Made by a program: the position numbers and the translations under genes | The notes under the pieces: model-generated | Told to the model about the DNA's origin: nothing | Database searches by the model: none | What the model saw: the letters and a program-made list of their open reading frames with translations, nothing else | Shown here: positions 1 through 8,435 of the stretch, piece by piece | How the letters are laid out: each line of letters begins with the position of its first letter | Position numbering within the stretch: position 1 is the first letter of the stretch | DNA from: CAYWWY01 sp964580185 | GTDB taxonomy: Bacteria > Thermotogota > Thermotogae > MWEM01 | Direction of reading: 5' to 3' | DNA length: 64,000 nt | Assembly (NCBI GenBank): GCA_964580185.1 | Contig: CAZOJQ010000006.1 | Location: 10,789 to 74,788, forward strand

Positions 1-2355
1 ACTTAGGGTTTCCGTTTCCAAAACTTCAAGGGGAATCAGGAAGGTCACTGTCTTGCTTTGTTTGTCGGCGATGACATTGGGCGTAGGCGTAACCGGAGTC
101 CCATAGGCATTCGCTGTTGCGCCTGTGGACTCAAAAAACCCGATGCTCCACCCCGTGGCGTAGATTTGATAGTTCCAGTGAAGCCCATTGGGCATCTTTG
201 CCTGCTGCTTGGGTAAGTGGACAACTCCTGTTTGCTTGTCCGGGTTGCTCAGGAAGATCTGAAAGGTTACATGATCAAACCCATTGGCCGGAGACCAGGT
301 ATCGGTCAGATTGTCCATCTGGACTTCCATCCGCAACATCCTTCCAATTTGATAGAGAGTGGCTTTCCGAATATCCATCTGAGTGTTGAAGGTGACATCT
401 TTGGGGTACAGATAGTCTCCGGTGGGACCGCGATCATCCCCTTGGGGGTCCTCCACTTCGATCAATCGGGTTGTGGGGATGTCAAAGACCAGCTCGTATG
501 TTTCGGAATAGACCGCGTCAATCGGTCTCCTACCAAAACCTCTAGCAAAGAGGGTATGTCGACCTGACACAAAATCCCCTATGAATACAGGCACTTCCCA
601 AGTTCCGTCCTCATTTGGCACCAAAGTCGCGTATGGTTGCTCATTGCCGTCGAAATGCAACCGGATTCGGGCAGTGTTATGGGAAGTCCCACGAAGCACA
701 AAGTCGTCGGCAATCGTCATCCCGCTGACAAGACCCTCAAGATCGACATGCATATCCAATTCCTGAACTTCTCTGGTTTGATCGGTCACCCGGAAAATGC
801 CGACCGCCTTCCCATTAACCAACAGGTTGATACTGCCCCCCTGTTCGACGACCAAATCCCGGTCGATCATTCCTTGGGTAAAGACGGGAGCAAGCACGGT
901 TCCTTTGGGTAGGTTCAAAAAGACCTTTGTGGCATACTTGGACCGGATGGATGTGTTCATCAGAATCAAGTACTGATCATGGTCATCTTGAACCGTATAC
1001 GCAAACACCCCGGGTCCTGTGGGATCATCATGGACGGGAGTGACCGTTCCATGGCGAAAGGCGTCGATCGAGCCACGAAGTGAGATGATCTTTTGGATAA
1101 AGCGATACAATTCATGATCGGTGTAATAATGATCGCTCCCCCCAGAAGCGTATCCACCGGCAAACATAGCTCCTCGTGTCTCCGTGAACCCTTGTTCGGT
1201 TCCGTAGTAGATGGTTGGCACTCCGGGGATCGTGAAAATCAAGATCAACGCCTGTTTCAGATCCGCCATCGTTGCCCCTTTCAAAAAACGGTCCATATCA
1301 TGGTTGTCGATAAAGGTAACCAAGGTCTTGTTTTCAAACCAAATCCCCCGTTGATTCAACCGGTAGGTTAAGTACTCAGTAGGCCTGCCCTCCTTGAAAA
1401 CCCGTTTGATATCCGTCAATAACGGAAAATCCAGCATAGCATTGTATCCCAAATCAAAATACCCTTGAATCAACTGTTCGCCGCTGTTGTCAAAGGGCGG
1501 TGGGGTAACCCATGCCTCTCCAAATGCTAGGAAATCTACGGTTCCCTTTGTTTGGGCTCTTTCGTAAACACCCCCCGGTCCTTCCAGAAACTCTGGCCAG
1601 AAGGGGTCTTCCACATAGATCGTTGTGTCGATCCGGAATGCGTCTACGCCCAAATCGATCCAAAATCCGTAGGAATCTTTCAGCGCATCGATCACGATCG
1701 GATTGCTGGTGTTCAGATCATCCAGGTCCGCAAAGGGTGTATTGTATTGGGTCGGTTCTTTGATCTCCCCTTCCCAATGATAGATCTCGTATGCCCTTTG
1801 TTGGGGATCGTTGAAATCCGTCTGGTCAAAAGGAAACTGAGTGGGCCTGTTGGTTGGGACACTTTGATCGTTCAGCCGATAGATCCCTGTGTTTGGATCA
1901 TAGAGATGAAAGTTGCCCGTATGGTTGGTGACAATATCCTGTACCACCTTGATTCCCCGTGCATGGGCCTGTTCGATAAACGATCGATACAGCTCCACGT
2001 TCCCGAAGTGCTCGTCGATCTCCTTGAAATTCCGCGCCCAATAGCCGTGGTAGCCACCGTATTGGACCGTTCCATCCCACCATTGATTGGCTACGGGAGG
2101 CGTTACCCAAATAGCCGTTACGCCTAAGGTCTGAATATAGTCGAGTTGTTCGATCAAGCCAGCAATATCTCCTCCATTGTATTTCGCGTTCACCGGCCCG
2201 GACTCGATCCCATCGGGAGCCAGCACATCGTTCGTCCAATCTCCATTGGCAAACCGGTCAATCATGATGAAATAAATCACTTCATCCTTCCACAAATTGG
2301 CAAAAAGACCCACACTCAAGCCAATCATCAACAGAATGATCCCGATTTTCTTCAC
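1..2355 (-). CDS. Secreted alpha-amylase family (GH13) enzyme, C-terminus off the window
   Basis: This is a glycoside hydrolase of family 13, acting on starch-like alpha-glucans outside the cytoplasm. I chose a GTG start at 2355 preceded by AAGGGGTGAGGCAA; it gives a clear signal peptide (KKIGIILLMIGLSVGLFA). The frame stays open for 785 codons to the window edge, so the end is missing. GH13 regions are visible: DIVTNH near residue 142, DAFRID with nucleophile Asp243, the acid Glu280 in FLAFGEAW, and FIDNHD with Asp353. From about residue 630 the protein resembles the glucodextranase C-terminal (SLH-like) module, with IEVEDPQGDDRGP followed by GLHWNYQIYATGWS. That module is known from archaeal and bacterial amylopullulanases. 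The exact specificity (alpha-amylase or neopullulanase) is not resolved. The gene lies 79 nt downstream of the histidine phosphatase gene and may share its transcript. Confidence 0.9.
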   Translation of the reverse strand, partial: MKKIGIILLMIGLSVGLFANLWKDEVIYFIMIDRFANGDWTNDVLAPDGIESGPVNAKYNGGDIAGLIEQLDYIQTLGVTAIWVTPPVANQWWDGTVQYGGYHGYWARNFKEIDEHFGNVELYRSFIEQAHARGIKVVQDIVTNHTGNFHLYDPNTGIYRLNDQSVPTNRPTQFPFDQTDFNDPQQRAYEIYHWEGEIKEPTQYNTPFADLDDLNTSNPIVIDALKDSYGFWIDLGVDAFRIDTTIYVEDPFWPEFLEGPGGVYERAQTKGTVDFLAFGEAWVTPPPFDNSGEQLIQGYFDLGYNAMLDFPLLTDIKRVFKEGRPTEYLTYRLNQRGIWFENKTLVTFIDNHDMDRFLKGATMADLKQALILIFTIPGVPTIYYGTEQGFTETRGAMFAGGYASGGSDHYYTDHELYRFIQKIISLRGSIDAFRHGTVTPVHDDPTGPGVFAYTVQDDHDQYLILMNTSIRSKYATKVFLNLPKGTVLAPVFTQGMIDRDLVVEQGGSINLLVNGKAVGIFRVTDQTREVQELDMHVDLEGLVSGMTIADDFVLRGTSHNTARIRLHFDGNEQPYATLVPNEDGTWEVPVFIGDFVSGRHTLFARGFGRRPIDAVYSETYELVFDIPTTRLIEVEDPQGDDRGPTGDYLYPKDVTFNTQMDIRKATLYQIGRMLRMEVQMDNLTDTWSPANGFDHVTFQIFLSNPDKQTGVVHLPKQQAKMPNGLHWNYQIYATGWSIGFFESTGATANAYGTPVTPTPNVIADKQSKTVTFLIPLEVLETETLS

Positions 2356-2434
2356 TTGCCTCACCCCTTATTGAAATTCGTAGCTCGATTTCGCCCCAGA
2401 TTCCAATCGCGAAGACCGAACTCAGATATGATGA

Positions 2435-3061
2435 TCAAAGGATCGATTCGGTTAAATGACTGTGGTCTGCATACAACTCGATGACCGGCCGCTTTTGGTC
2501 AAACCTGATGATGCTCAAGGCGGTATGGTGCATGTATGGTGGATCCCATAGAAGGTCTAATGGGCGATTCTCAAAATAGCTCATGATCAATTTCTTAGTC
2601 GCGGCGTGGGTGACCAGGAGAACCGATTGTCCATGAATTGATTGGATTACATGCTCCAATGCAGGCAGAATCCGGCTTTGCGCCTGAGTAAACGTTTCCC
2701 CGTCTCCAACCGGCTGGTACGTGGAGGGACAGTTCCAAAACCGTTCATGCGCATCGGCATACTGTTCTTGGATTTCCGAGTAATACATTCCTTCCCACCC
2801 ACCAAGCCGGATCTCTCGAAATGCCTCCATGGGTTCCAGAGGAATGGCACGATGATCCATCAGAATGCGTGCTGTCTGCATCGTTCGACCGCTTGGGCTG
2901 GCAATGACCTGATGGAAGTCAACGGATCTGAGTTTCTCAGACAATTGTTTGGCCTGAGCAATTCCTTCTTCGGTCAAGGGAGAATCCTTCCACCCTTGCA
3001 TTCGTTTTTCTACATTCCACTGGGTTTGCCCATGGCGGACGATGTACAATCGATGGATCAT
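2435..3061 (-). CDS. Histidine phosphatase superfamily (phosphoglycerate mutase-like) protein
   Basis: A 208-residue enzyme of the histidine phosphatase (GpmB/CobC) branch, cytoplasmic, with a phosphomonoester substrate that cannot be told from sequence. The RHGQTQWN motif gives the phospho-accepting His10; Glu83 in FREI and the second catalytic His152 in VTHAATK are present. An upstream extension of the frame is possible, but the ATG at 3061 is preferred because it overlaps the stop of the preceding nitroreductase-like gene in the ATGA arrangement. It is therefore probably translationally coupled to that gene. It could be a cobalamin-pathway phosphatase, but no cobalamin genes are nearby. 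Confidence 0.85.
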   Translation of the reverse strand: MIHRLYIVRHGQTQWNVEKRMQGWKDSPLTEEGIAQAKQLSEKLRSVDFHQVIASPSGRTMQTARILMDHRAIPLEPMEAFREIRLGGWEGMYYSEIQEQYADAHERFWNCPSTYQPVGDGETFTQAQSRILPALEHVIQSIHGQSVLLVTHAATKKLIMSYFENRPLDLLWDPPYMHHTALSIIRFDQKRPVIELYADHSHLTESIL

Positions 3062-3747
3062 AATCCGTTCTGTTCTTTGGGCTCGCCCAAAGTAAACCGA
3101 TAGACCTCGGTAGACTCCGCGGTCCATGTTACATCGTCAAAGAGCGCCTGAGCCGTAAAGATCAAGTGGCAGAGGACAATCCCCAATTCGATGGGTTTTG
3201 AAGATCGCACTGATAAGGCATGGACGTTATGTACAGAAAACCGCCACGGTTGCTTGTTCATAGCGGAAGGCGAGTTCCGTCCGGCTTCCAGAACAGGAAT
3301 CAAGGAAGGGGGGATTGGATCTACGCTGCCGGTCAAATGCTCCATTGGCCTTTTTGCCCCTCCTTTTGTAAAGAGATTGAGCACTTTGCTCATCAACCCT
3401 TCTTCTTTCGGATATCCGCACACAATATGCGCAGGCATCCCCGGTTTGGGGGCGCCACCAACCCAAAGGGTACCCAACCCAAGATGGGTAAGCCCCAGCA
3501 CAATTTGCTCTCCCTGAAATCCCAATTCGATACGGTCATGGATCTCTTTTTCATGGATAATTGCTCCAATCCGGCAACTCCCTTGACGGGAACGCGGCAG
3601 GATCTGCCATTCTTTCTTCTGCCCATCCACCAATGGAATCACGGATTCGATAACCCCCTCGACCTTCTCTCGGTCCAGATCCGTTAATTCTCGCTCTTCA
3701 TATGCGCGGACGGATCGTCTTCGCTGGATTGTTTCTAAGATTTGCAC
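3058..3747 (-). CDS. Nitroreductase-like flavoprotein
   Basis: A 229-residue member of the nitroreductase superfamily, FMN-dependent NAD(P)H oxidoreductases. The N-terminal ETIQRRRSVRAYEERELT is the usual FMN-phosphate-binding opening, and GLGTLWVGG lies in the middle of the fold. I place the start at a GTG at 3747 because it has the strong ribosome binding site GGAGGGG at good spacing, while the longer frame starting at 3789 has none. A promoter and a perfect 10-bp-arm palindrome lie directly upstream. The gene heads a run with the histidine phosphatase and perhaps the amylase. The substrate is unknown. Confidence 0.8.
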   Translation of the reverse strand: MQILETIQRRRSVRAYEERELTDLDREKVEGVIESVIPLVDGQKKEWQILPRSRQGSCRIGAIIHEKEIHDRIELGFQGEQIVLGLTHLGLGTLWVGGAPKPGMPAHIVCGYPKEEGLMSKVLNLFTKGGAKRPMEHLTGSVDPIPPSLIPVLEAGRNSPSAMNKQPWRFSVHNVHALSVRSSKPIELGIVLCHLIFTAQALFDDVTWTAESTEVYRFTLGEPKEQNGL

Positions 3748-3781
3748 AAAAATCCCCTCCTCGGAAAAAATAAGCAACCGC

Positions 3782-3807
3782 CGAATCATCCAGGATTGGA
3801 TGATTCG
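3782..3807. promoter_or_regulatory. Perfect palindrome in the nitroreductase leader, possible operator or 5'UTR hairpin
   Basis: The arms CGAATCATCC and GGATGATTCG are perfectly complementary over 10 bp with a 6-nt centre. The palindrome sits between the -10 element (3821-3826) and the start codon (3747), so it is at the start of the transcript. A T-rich run follows only 9-10 nt later, so it is not a classic terminator. Its placement suits either a repressor site or an mRNA hairpin. Confidence 0.5.
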
Positions 3808-3820
3808 ACAAATCTATGCA

Positions 3821-3829
3821 ATTATAGCA
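3821..3829 (-). promoter_or_regulatory. Extended -10 promoter element for the nitroreductase operon
   Basis: On the minus strand the sequence reads TGCTATAAT, a perfect -10 with the extended TG. No good -35 is seen. It lies immediately after the stop codon of the ABC permease gene. Confidence 0.6.
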
Positions 3830-3841
3830 TATCAACGGGGG

Positions 3842-5038
3842 TTATTCGTATCGCAGCGCCTCGATGGGGCTCATCTTGGAGGCTTTATTGGCAGGATACA
3901 ACCCTGATATCAAACCAATCAGGGTAGATACTCCAAATGCAATCAGGGTTATGGTCAGACTCATTGATATCTTCATATTAAGCTGGTTCTGGAGAAAAGA
4001 AGTGCCAGAAGTCAAGATCCAGGCACAGGTAACACCCAAGACACCAGCAAAAAAGGTGATCATGATGCTTTCAACCAAGAATTCCAACAAAATCCGGATC
4101 CTCGGAGCACCCAGAGCCATTTTGATTCCAATCTCTCGGGTTCGCTCTGTTACAGAAACCAACATGATGTTCATGATCCCGATACCCCCAACGATTAGGG
4201 AAATCCCCGCAATAGCCAAAAGAACCAAATTGAGAAGATTGACCGTGTTTCCCAGCGCATCGACTATCTGTTGTTGGTTGCTAACCCGAAAAGACGTCGT
4301 GTTGCCAAAACGCAAAGATAAAAGATACTCGATCTCGCGCATGGCTTTTCCGATCACCTCGTCGGATTGAGCCACCGCGATGATGGATGTTACGGCTCCT
4401 CGACGCTGAAAAAGCCTCTGTTCAGCAGTGAGAAAGGGAAGATAAAGGGCATCGGAAGGATTGGAGAATCCGGCGCTGGCTCCTGCATCCATAATCCCCA
4501 CGATTATACAGTCGTTTCTTTTGTAATACGTGCCATCTGTCAGAATGATACTGATTCTCTGGCCAAGTGGATCCTGGTTTTGATACAGGTCTTCGGCCAG
4601 ATTCCGTCCGATCACAGCGACCATTTCCCCTTTCGTTTGCTCATCTTCGGAGAAGTCCCGGCCATGGATAATGGAATACGCATAGACCTCGAAGTAACCG
4701 GGTTGGGTTCCGATCACCGTTTTCGACTGAGAATCTCCTCCCGAGGACACAGGAAAACTCCCTTGAAGAATACTGATGGCGGTTTCCACACTCGGACACA
4801 TTTGAATCATATTCTCAGCGTCTGAACTATAAAGGCGAACTCTTTGGTTTCGGGGGTTAATGGTGATATTGCGCGCTCCAAGGGATCCAAAGTTTTCTGC
4901 TACGGCCTGTTTGGTTCCCTCCCCGATTGATGCGATCGTAACAACTGACAAGATCCCGATCACGATCCCCAGCATAGAAAGCATGGTGCGTAGTTTGTTA
5001 TGCGCCAAAGATTTCAAGGCTTCAGTGATGATTTCCAT
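3842..5038 (-). CDS. MacB/FtsX-type ABC transporter permease
   Basis: A 398-residue permease of the MacB family, the inner-membrane part of an efflux or lipoprotein/peptide export ABC system. The N-terminal helix (about residues 17-40, LRTMLSMLGIVIGILSVVTI) is followed by a large MacB-type extracytoplasmic domain. A C-terminal FtsX domain with three helices follows, with GGIGIMNIMLVSVTERTREIG linking the first two. I chose the ATG at 5038 because it follows AGGAG and makes the usual MacB opening, and it overlaps the ATPase gene by 17 nt. It is the last gene of the regulator-efflux operon. Unlike E. coli MacB, the ATPase is a separate protein. Confidence 0.9.
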   Translation of the reverse strand: MEIITEALKSLAHNKLRTMLSMLGIVIGILSVVTIASIGEGTKQAVAENFGSLGARNITINPRNQRVRLYSSDAENMIQMCPSVETAISILQGSFPVSSGGDSQSKTVIGTQPGYFEVYAYSIIHGRDFSEDEQTKGEMVAVIGRNLAEDLYQNQDPLGQRISIILTDGTYYKRNDCIIVGIMDAGASAGFSNPSDALYLPFLTAEQRLFQRRGAVTSIIAVAQSDEVIGKAMREIEYLLSLRFGNTTSFRVSNQQQIVDALGNTVNLLNLVLLAIAGISLIVGGIGIMNIMLVSVTERTREIGIKMALGAPRIRILLEFLVESIMITFFAGVLGVTCAWILTSGTSFLQNQLNMKISMSLTITLIAFGVSTLIGLISGLYPANKASKMSPIEALRYE

Positions 5039-5723
5039 CTCTTCGCTCCTCGGATTCAATTGCTCCATCCCGAATATAAAGGACACGGGTGGCAATACGG
5101 ATCAACTCCAAATCGTGCGTTACAACCAGAATCGTTTTCCCCATCTTGTTCAAATGGAGAAAGAGGTGGATGATCTCTTCACCGCTGCTTGTATCCAGAT
5201 TTCCGGTGGGTTCATCCGCCAGAAGAAACAAAGGATCGTTCGCTAATGCCCGAGCAATGGCCACACGCTGCTGCTGACCACCCGAGAGTTCATTGGGACG
5301 ATGTTTGGCCCGATCAGAAAGATTGACCAAATCCAAAAGCTCCATCGCTCGGTTCCGTCTCCACCGTTTGTGTTTCCCCGCATAGAGCATCGGAACTTCC
5401 ACGTTCTCAACCGCAGTGAATTTGGGCAATAGGTTAAACCGCTGAAACACGAACCCGATTTTGGAGTTTCGGATTTGCGCCAGTCTACGTGTAGGTAGGT
5501 GAGAGATTGTTTTTCCCTCGATCTGGATCGTTCCTTGGGTTGCGCGATCCAGACCGCCCAAAAGGTGGAGCAATGTTGACTTTCCGCTCCCTGAGGGTCC
5601 AACGATAAGAATCAGTTCTCCTTGCAATATCGTGAAACTCATGCTTTTCAACGCATCCACTCGTACCGGACCCATCTGATAGGTTTTCCATACTTGATCA
5701 AAACATAAAACTGACGCGCTCAT
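5022..5723 (-). CDS. LolD/MacB-type ABC transporter ATPase
   Basis: A 233-residue nucleotide-binding subunit of a MacB/LolD-like exporter. Visible motifs are Walker A GPSGSGKST (residues 42-50), a Q-loop Gln at about 94, the signature LSGGQ (146-150), and Walker B ending LLADEPTGNLD (Asp170, Glu171). It overlaps the membrane fusion protein gene by 4 nt and the permease gene by 17 nt, so the three are probably translated together and form one complex. Confidence 0.93.
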   Translation of the reverse strand: MSASVLCFDQVWKTYQMGPVRVDALKSMSFTILQGELILIVGPSGSGKSTLLHLLGGLDRATQGTIQIEGKTISHLPTRRLAQIRNSKIGFVFQRFNLLPKFTAVENVEVPMLYAGKHKRWRRNRAMELLDLVNLSDRAKHRPNELSGGQQQRVAIARALANDPLFLLADEPTGNLDTSSGEEIIHLFLHLNKMGKTILVVTHDLELIRIATRVLYIRDGAIESEERRDGNHH

Positions 5724-7114
5724 GGAACCCTTCCAGTTGTTATGGAATCGGATTGACGAATGATCAAAACATCTCCGGGTTTCACCCCATCCACAATCTC
5801 GACCAAACGCTCGGATTGTCCACCCACTTGAACGTACACTTTTCGCTCCATATCCATCTCTTTTTTTATCACAAAGTTGCCCTGTCCATCTTGTCCCAAA
5901 GCTTGAACGGGAACTGTATACCCCTGCGCGAACGACTGGACAATTAAGTCCACATCACAAGTTACCCCCGCGATGATGCCATGATCCCATGGATTTTCCT
6001 GCAAAGAGATAGTGATCGGGACAACCACGACACCACTGATCGTTCGAGCGATCGGACTGATGCTTCGAACGGAACCGGCAATTCGAGTGTTGTAGTTTTG
6101 AAAGGTTACGATTGCAGGCATTCCTTTATACACCCGGTTGAAGTCCATCTCATCCACAGCCGCGGAAATAGACATGTTCCCGAGATCCACTAATGCGATC
6201 ATTTGCGTTCCCTCCGATATTCGTTCGCCCTCCGCCCTCAACACAGAGCTTACGATCCCGTCAGCTGGCGAGAAAACCACCACATTACGCAGATCCTCTT
6301 CCGCTTTGTCCAGCTGCATCTTGATCAATTCTCGATCTCGAGGGCTCCGATCAGAAGAGAGTTCGTATTCAGTCAATTTGCTCAGATATGAGATACGGAA
6401 TGGCAAATCATTCAATACAGCGACAGTGGCATCCTTTGTGATATAATCCCCTTCTTGCACAGAAAGAGACAGAATATCCGAAGAGACTTTGGCATGCACA
6501 CGAAGTGTCTCTGCCTCCAAGGTACCCAGCAAACGGATGGTTTCATCTTCTGGTTCATTCAGAACCGTATAGGTCAGATAGATGGGGTCGGTTGTCCGCT
6601 GCGCTGCTTGAGGATTGATGAATGAGAATACATCCCCGAGCGCTGCGGTGGGGTTTCTCGCTTGGATACCGGTCGTCCCTCTCGCAGCTTGTGCCGTAGA
6701 AGCACCAGAAGGCATTTGAAATTCCGATGTTGGAAGGGAACCGCCCGAATCGCGGAACTGAGAAATCCGTTCAGCGATCGCCGAGGAATCTCCTTGCAGA
6801 AATTGGGCCATCATCTCCTGAGGAATCTCGACACCTTCGCCGGTTTGGAATCGCTCCAAAAGGCGCGCCATATCATTTTCTTCCTGGCTTTGAGATTGAG
6901 TAGGTCCGGGAGAACCCCCATTCCAGACACCCAAACGATCAAGGATCAAAACCGTTGACAGAACACCCAACCAACCAATTAAGATATAGAGTACCAGGGG
7001 TATGCGTTGAATCCTTGTTTTCCTTCCCCCGGTTTTTTTTTCGGCAGAGTGGGTTCCAGTTTTTGCATCCCTTTTTTCTTCGGGATTCGAAGGGTTCTGT
7101 TTCTCAGTATTCAT
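5720..7114 (-). CDS. Membrane fusion protein (HlyD/MacA-like periplasmic adaptor)
   Basis: A 464-residue adaptor linking the inner-membrane ABC exporter to an outer-membrane channel. The first 40 residues are charged and cytoplasmic. A single helix follows (about 41-62, VLYILIGWLGVLSTVLILDRL), then a long linker rich in Ser and Gln, then the biotinyl-lipoyl-like and beta-barrel segments (ETLRVHAKVSSDILSLSVQEGD, and SPADGIVSSVLRAEGE near residue 280). The helical hairpin between the lipoyl halves is short (about 30 residues), unlike the long hairpin of HlyD. It is 4 nt from the TolC-like gene upstream and overlaps the ATPase gene downstream. Confidence 0.88.
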   Translation of the reverse strand: MNTEKQNPSNPEEKRDAKTGTHSAEKKTGGRKTRIQRIPLVLYILIGWLGVLSTVLILDRLGVWNGGSPGPTQSQSQEENDMARLLERFQTGEGVEIPQEMMAQFLQGDSSAIAERISQFRDSGGSLPTSEFQMPSGASTAQAARGTTGIQARNPTAALGDVFSFINPQAAQRTTDPIYLTYTVLNEPEDETIRLLGTLEAETLRVHAKVSSDILSLSVQEGDYITKDATVAVLNDLPFRISYLSKLTEYELSSDRSPRDRELIKMQLDKAEEDLRNVVVFSPADGIVSSVLRAEGERISEGTQMIALVDLGNMSISAAVDEMDFNRVYKGMPAIVTFQNYNTRIAGSVRSISPIARTISGVVVVPITISLQENPWDHGIIAGVTCDVDLIVQSFAQGYTVPVQALGQDGQGNFVIKKEMDMERKVYVQVGGQSERLVEIVDGVKPGDVLIIRQSDSITTGRVP

Positions 7115-7118
7115 GATT

Positions 7119-8435
7119 TCACCACCTATAGTCTTGATGAAAAAGGAAAATCAGAATCTCGATATCGGAATCCGTTCCATGGTAGGGGAAAAGATCCAAT
7201 TGCTCCAACAGCAGTGTTCTTCGTACTTGATCCAATTCCAATAGAAACGATTGGAAGTCCAATTGGGCTGTCTCCCATTCCCAACGATTGATTAAACCTT
7301 GGTTCCATAATTCTTTGGATTTCTCAAAGTCCCGCTGCTTGATGGGAAGATCATACTCCATGATCTGCATATCAATCAAGGTTCTCTGTATATCGGATTG
7401 CTCTTTGGCATACCCATTTTGCACGCGAATCTGTTGTTCTTTCAACCGCAAAGCCTGAGTGGATGTACTCCGGTTATAGGCTTCCAAGTTCCGATCGGGG
7501 TTGTACAGATCCACGCTCGCTTCGACCTGAAGGCTCCAGGCAAAACTGTCAAAAGGTTTGATTTGAAGGGTAACCCCGAGATTGGGAATAAGAGGGTAGT
7601 ACCAAGTGTTTTGCCGAAATTGTTCGGCTTCAACCCGAAGATTTTGAGCCACAATATCCAACCGGCCATCGAGCAGCGCTACAACAGGCATATCCTCGAC
7701 CATTTTCCCAACCAATTCTTCGGCTTCTCTCGCGAGGAGGGGTGGATTATCCATCCATGGAAGGGCCGTGATTTGCTGTTCATATGAAAGCACCGTCTTC
7801 TTCTGATTCAACACCCTTCGTTCATGTTCCAAGCGTTTTGCCCAATCCGGTTCTGTATCTCGTTGTTGTTCATATAAAGTAAGCTTCTGTTGTGCGATAA
7901 ACAACATTCGTTCCAGATAATCTCTTTGAAAAACTTGGCGTACCGTTTCTTGAAAAACCTGAAAGCGCGCTTGAGTCAAGGAGAAAATTGCATCAAAATA
8001 CCCCGCAAGCGCTTCTTTCTCATCTGCGGGGTAATCATTGAATAGGTTGCGGTTGGCAATGGTCACGCCTACTACGCCTTCTGAAATTTTCCATTGATCA
8101 TCAACATCCACAGAAAAAGGAAGCTGAATGCCCATGGTAAAGCCATAGAACTCTAAAAAACTCAGATCCACAGCAAAATCAAAAGATTGGATTCCTTCCT
8201 CTGTGATCCGTACGGGTTTTGAACGACTCAACCCCAAACTCACATTGGGGATCAGGGGCCGGTTGTACCGATTGTATTGCTGTTCGGCGCGAAGCAGAGA
8301 AGAATACGCCTGTACCAAGGAAGAACTCGAATCAATTTGCTGTCGGTAGAAATCCATAAACCCGGAAAAACCCAACCCAGAAAGGAAAACCAATATCACA
8401 AGGCTCAATTGACCGATTCGACTCCACTGGTTCAA
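7119..8435 (-). CDS. TolC-family outer-membrane efflux protein, second copy
   Basis: A 438-residue exported protein with the repeat pattern of long amphipathic helices of the TolC/OEP family. It has an N-terminal signal or anchor (LSLVILVFLSGLGFSGF). Strand-rich stretches such as NVSLGLSRSKPV and FAVDLSFLEFYGFTMGIQLPFSVDVDD, and later PLIPNLGVTLQIKPFDSFAWSLQ, look like barrel strands, and coiled-coil segments lie between them. It overlaps the upstream TolC-like gene by 4 nt. It probably forms the exit duct for the ABC exporter. Sequence similarity to the neighbouring copy is low by eye. Confidence 0.75.
   Translation of the reverse strand: MNQWSRIGQLSLVILVFLSGLGFSGFMDFYRQQIDSSSSLVQAYSSLLRAEQQYNRYNRPLIPNVSLGLSRSKPVRITEEGIQSFDFAVDLSFLEFYGFTMGIQLPFSVDVDDQWKISEGVVGVTIANRNLFNDYPADEKEALAGYFDAIFSLTQARFQVFQETVRQVFQRDYLERMLFIAQQKLTLYEQQRDTEPDWAKRLEHERRVLNQKKTVLSYEQQITALPWMDNPPLLAREAEELVGKMVEDMPVVALLDGRLDIVAQNLRVEAEQFRQNTWYYPLIPNLGVTLQIKPFDSFAWSLQVEASVDLYNPDRNLEAYNRSTSTQALRLKEQQIRVQNGYAKEQSDIQRTLIDMQIMEYDLPIKQRDFEKSKELWNQGLINRWEWETAQLDFQSFLLELDQVRRTLLLEQLDLFPYHGTDSDIEILIFLFHQDYRW

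Noticed and set aside
1500..1630. Apparent frameshift in the amylase gene near the GGPGGVYE region
   Set aside because: Careful reading of the run of G bases shows one continuous frame through ...GPGGVYERAQ... and FLAFGEAW, with the catalytic residues in frame with the start.
117..2484. Many open frames on the plus strand across the amylase gene
   Set aside because: They lie antisense to a well-supported amylase frame, lack ribosome binding sites and show no domain; they are shadows.
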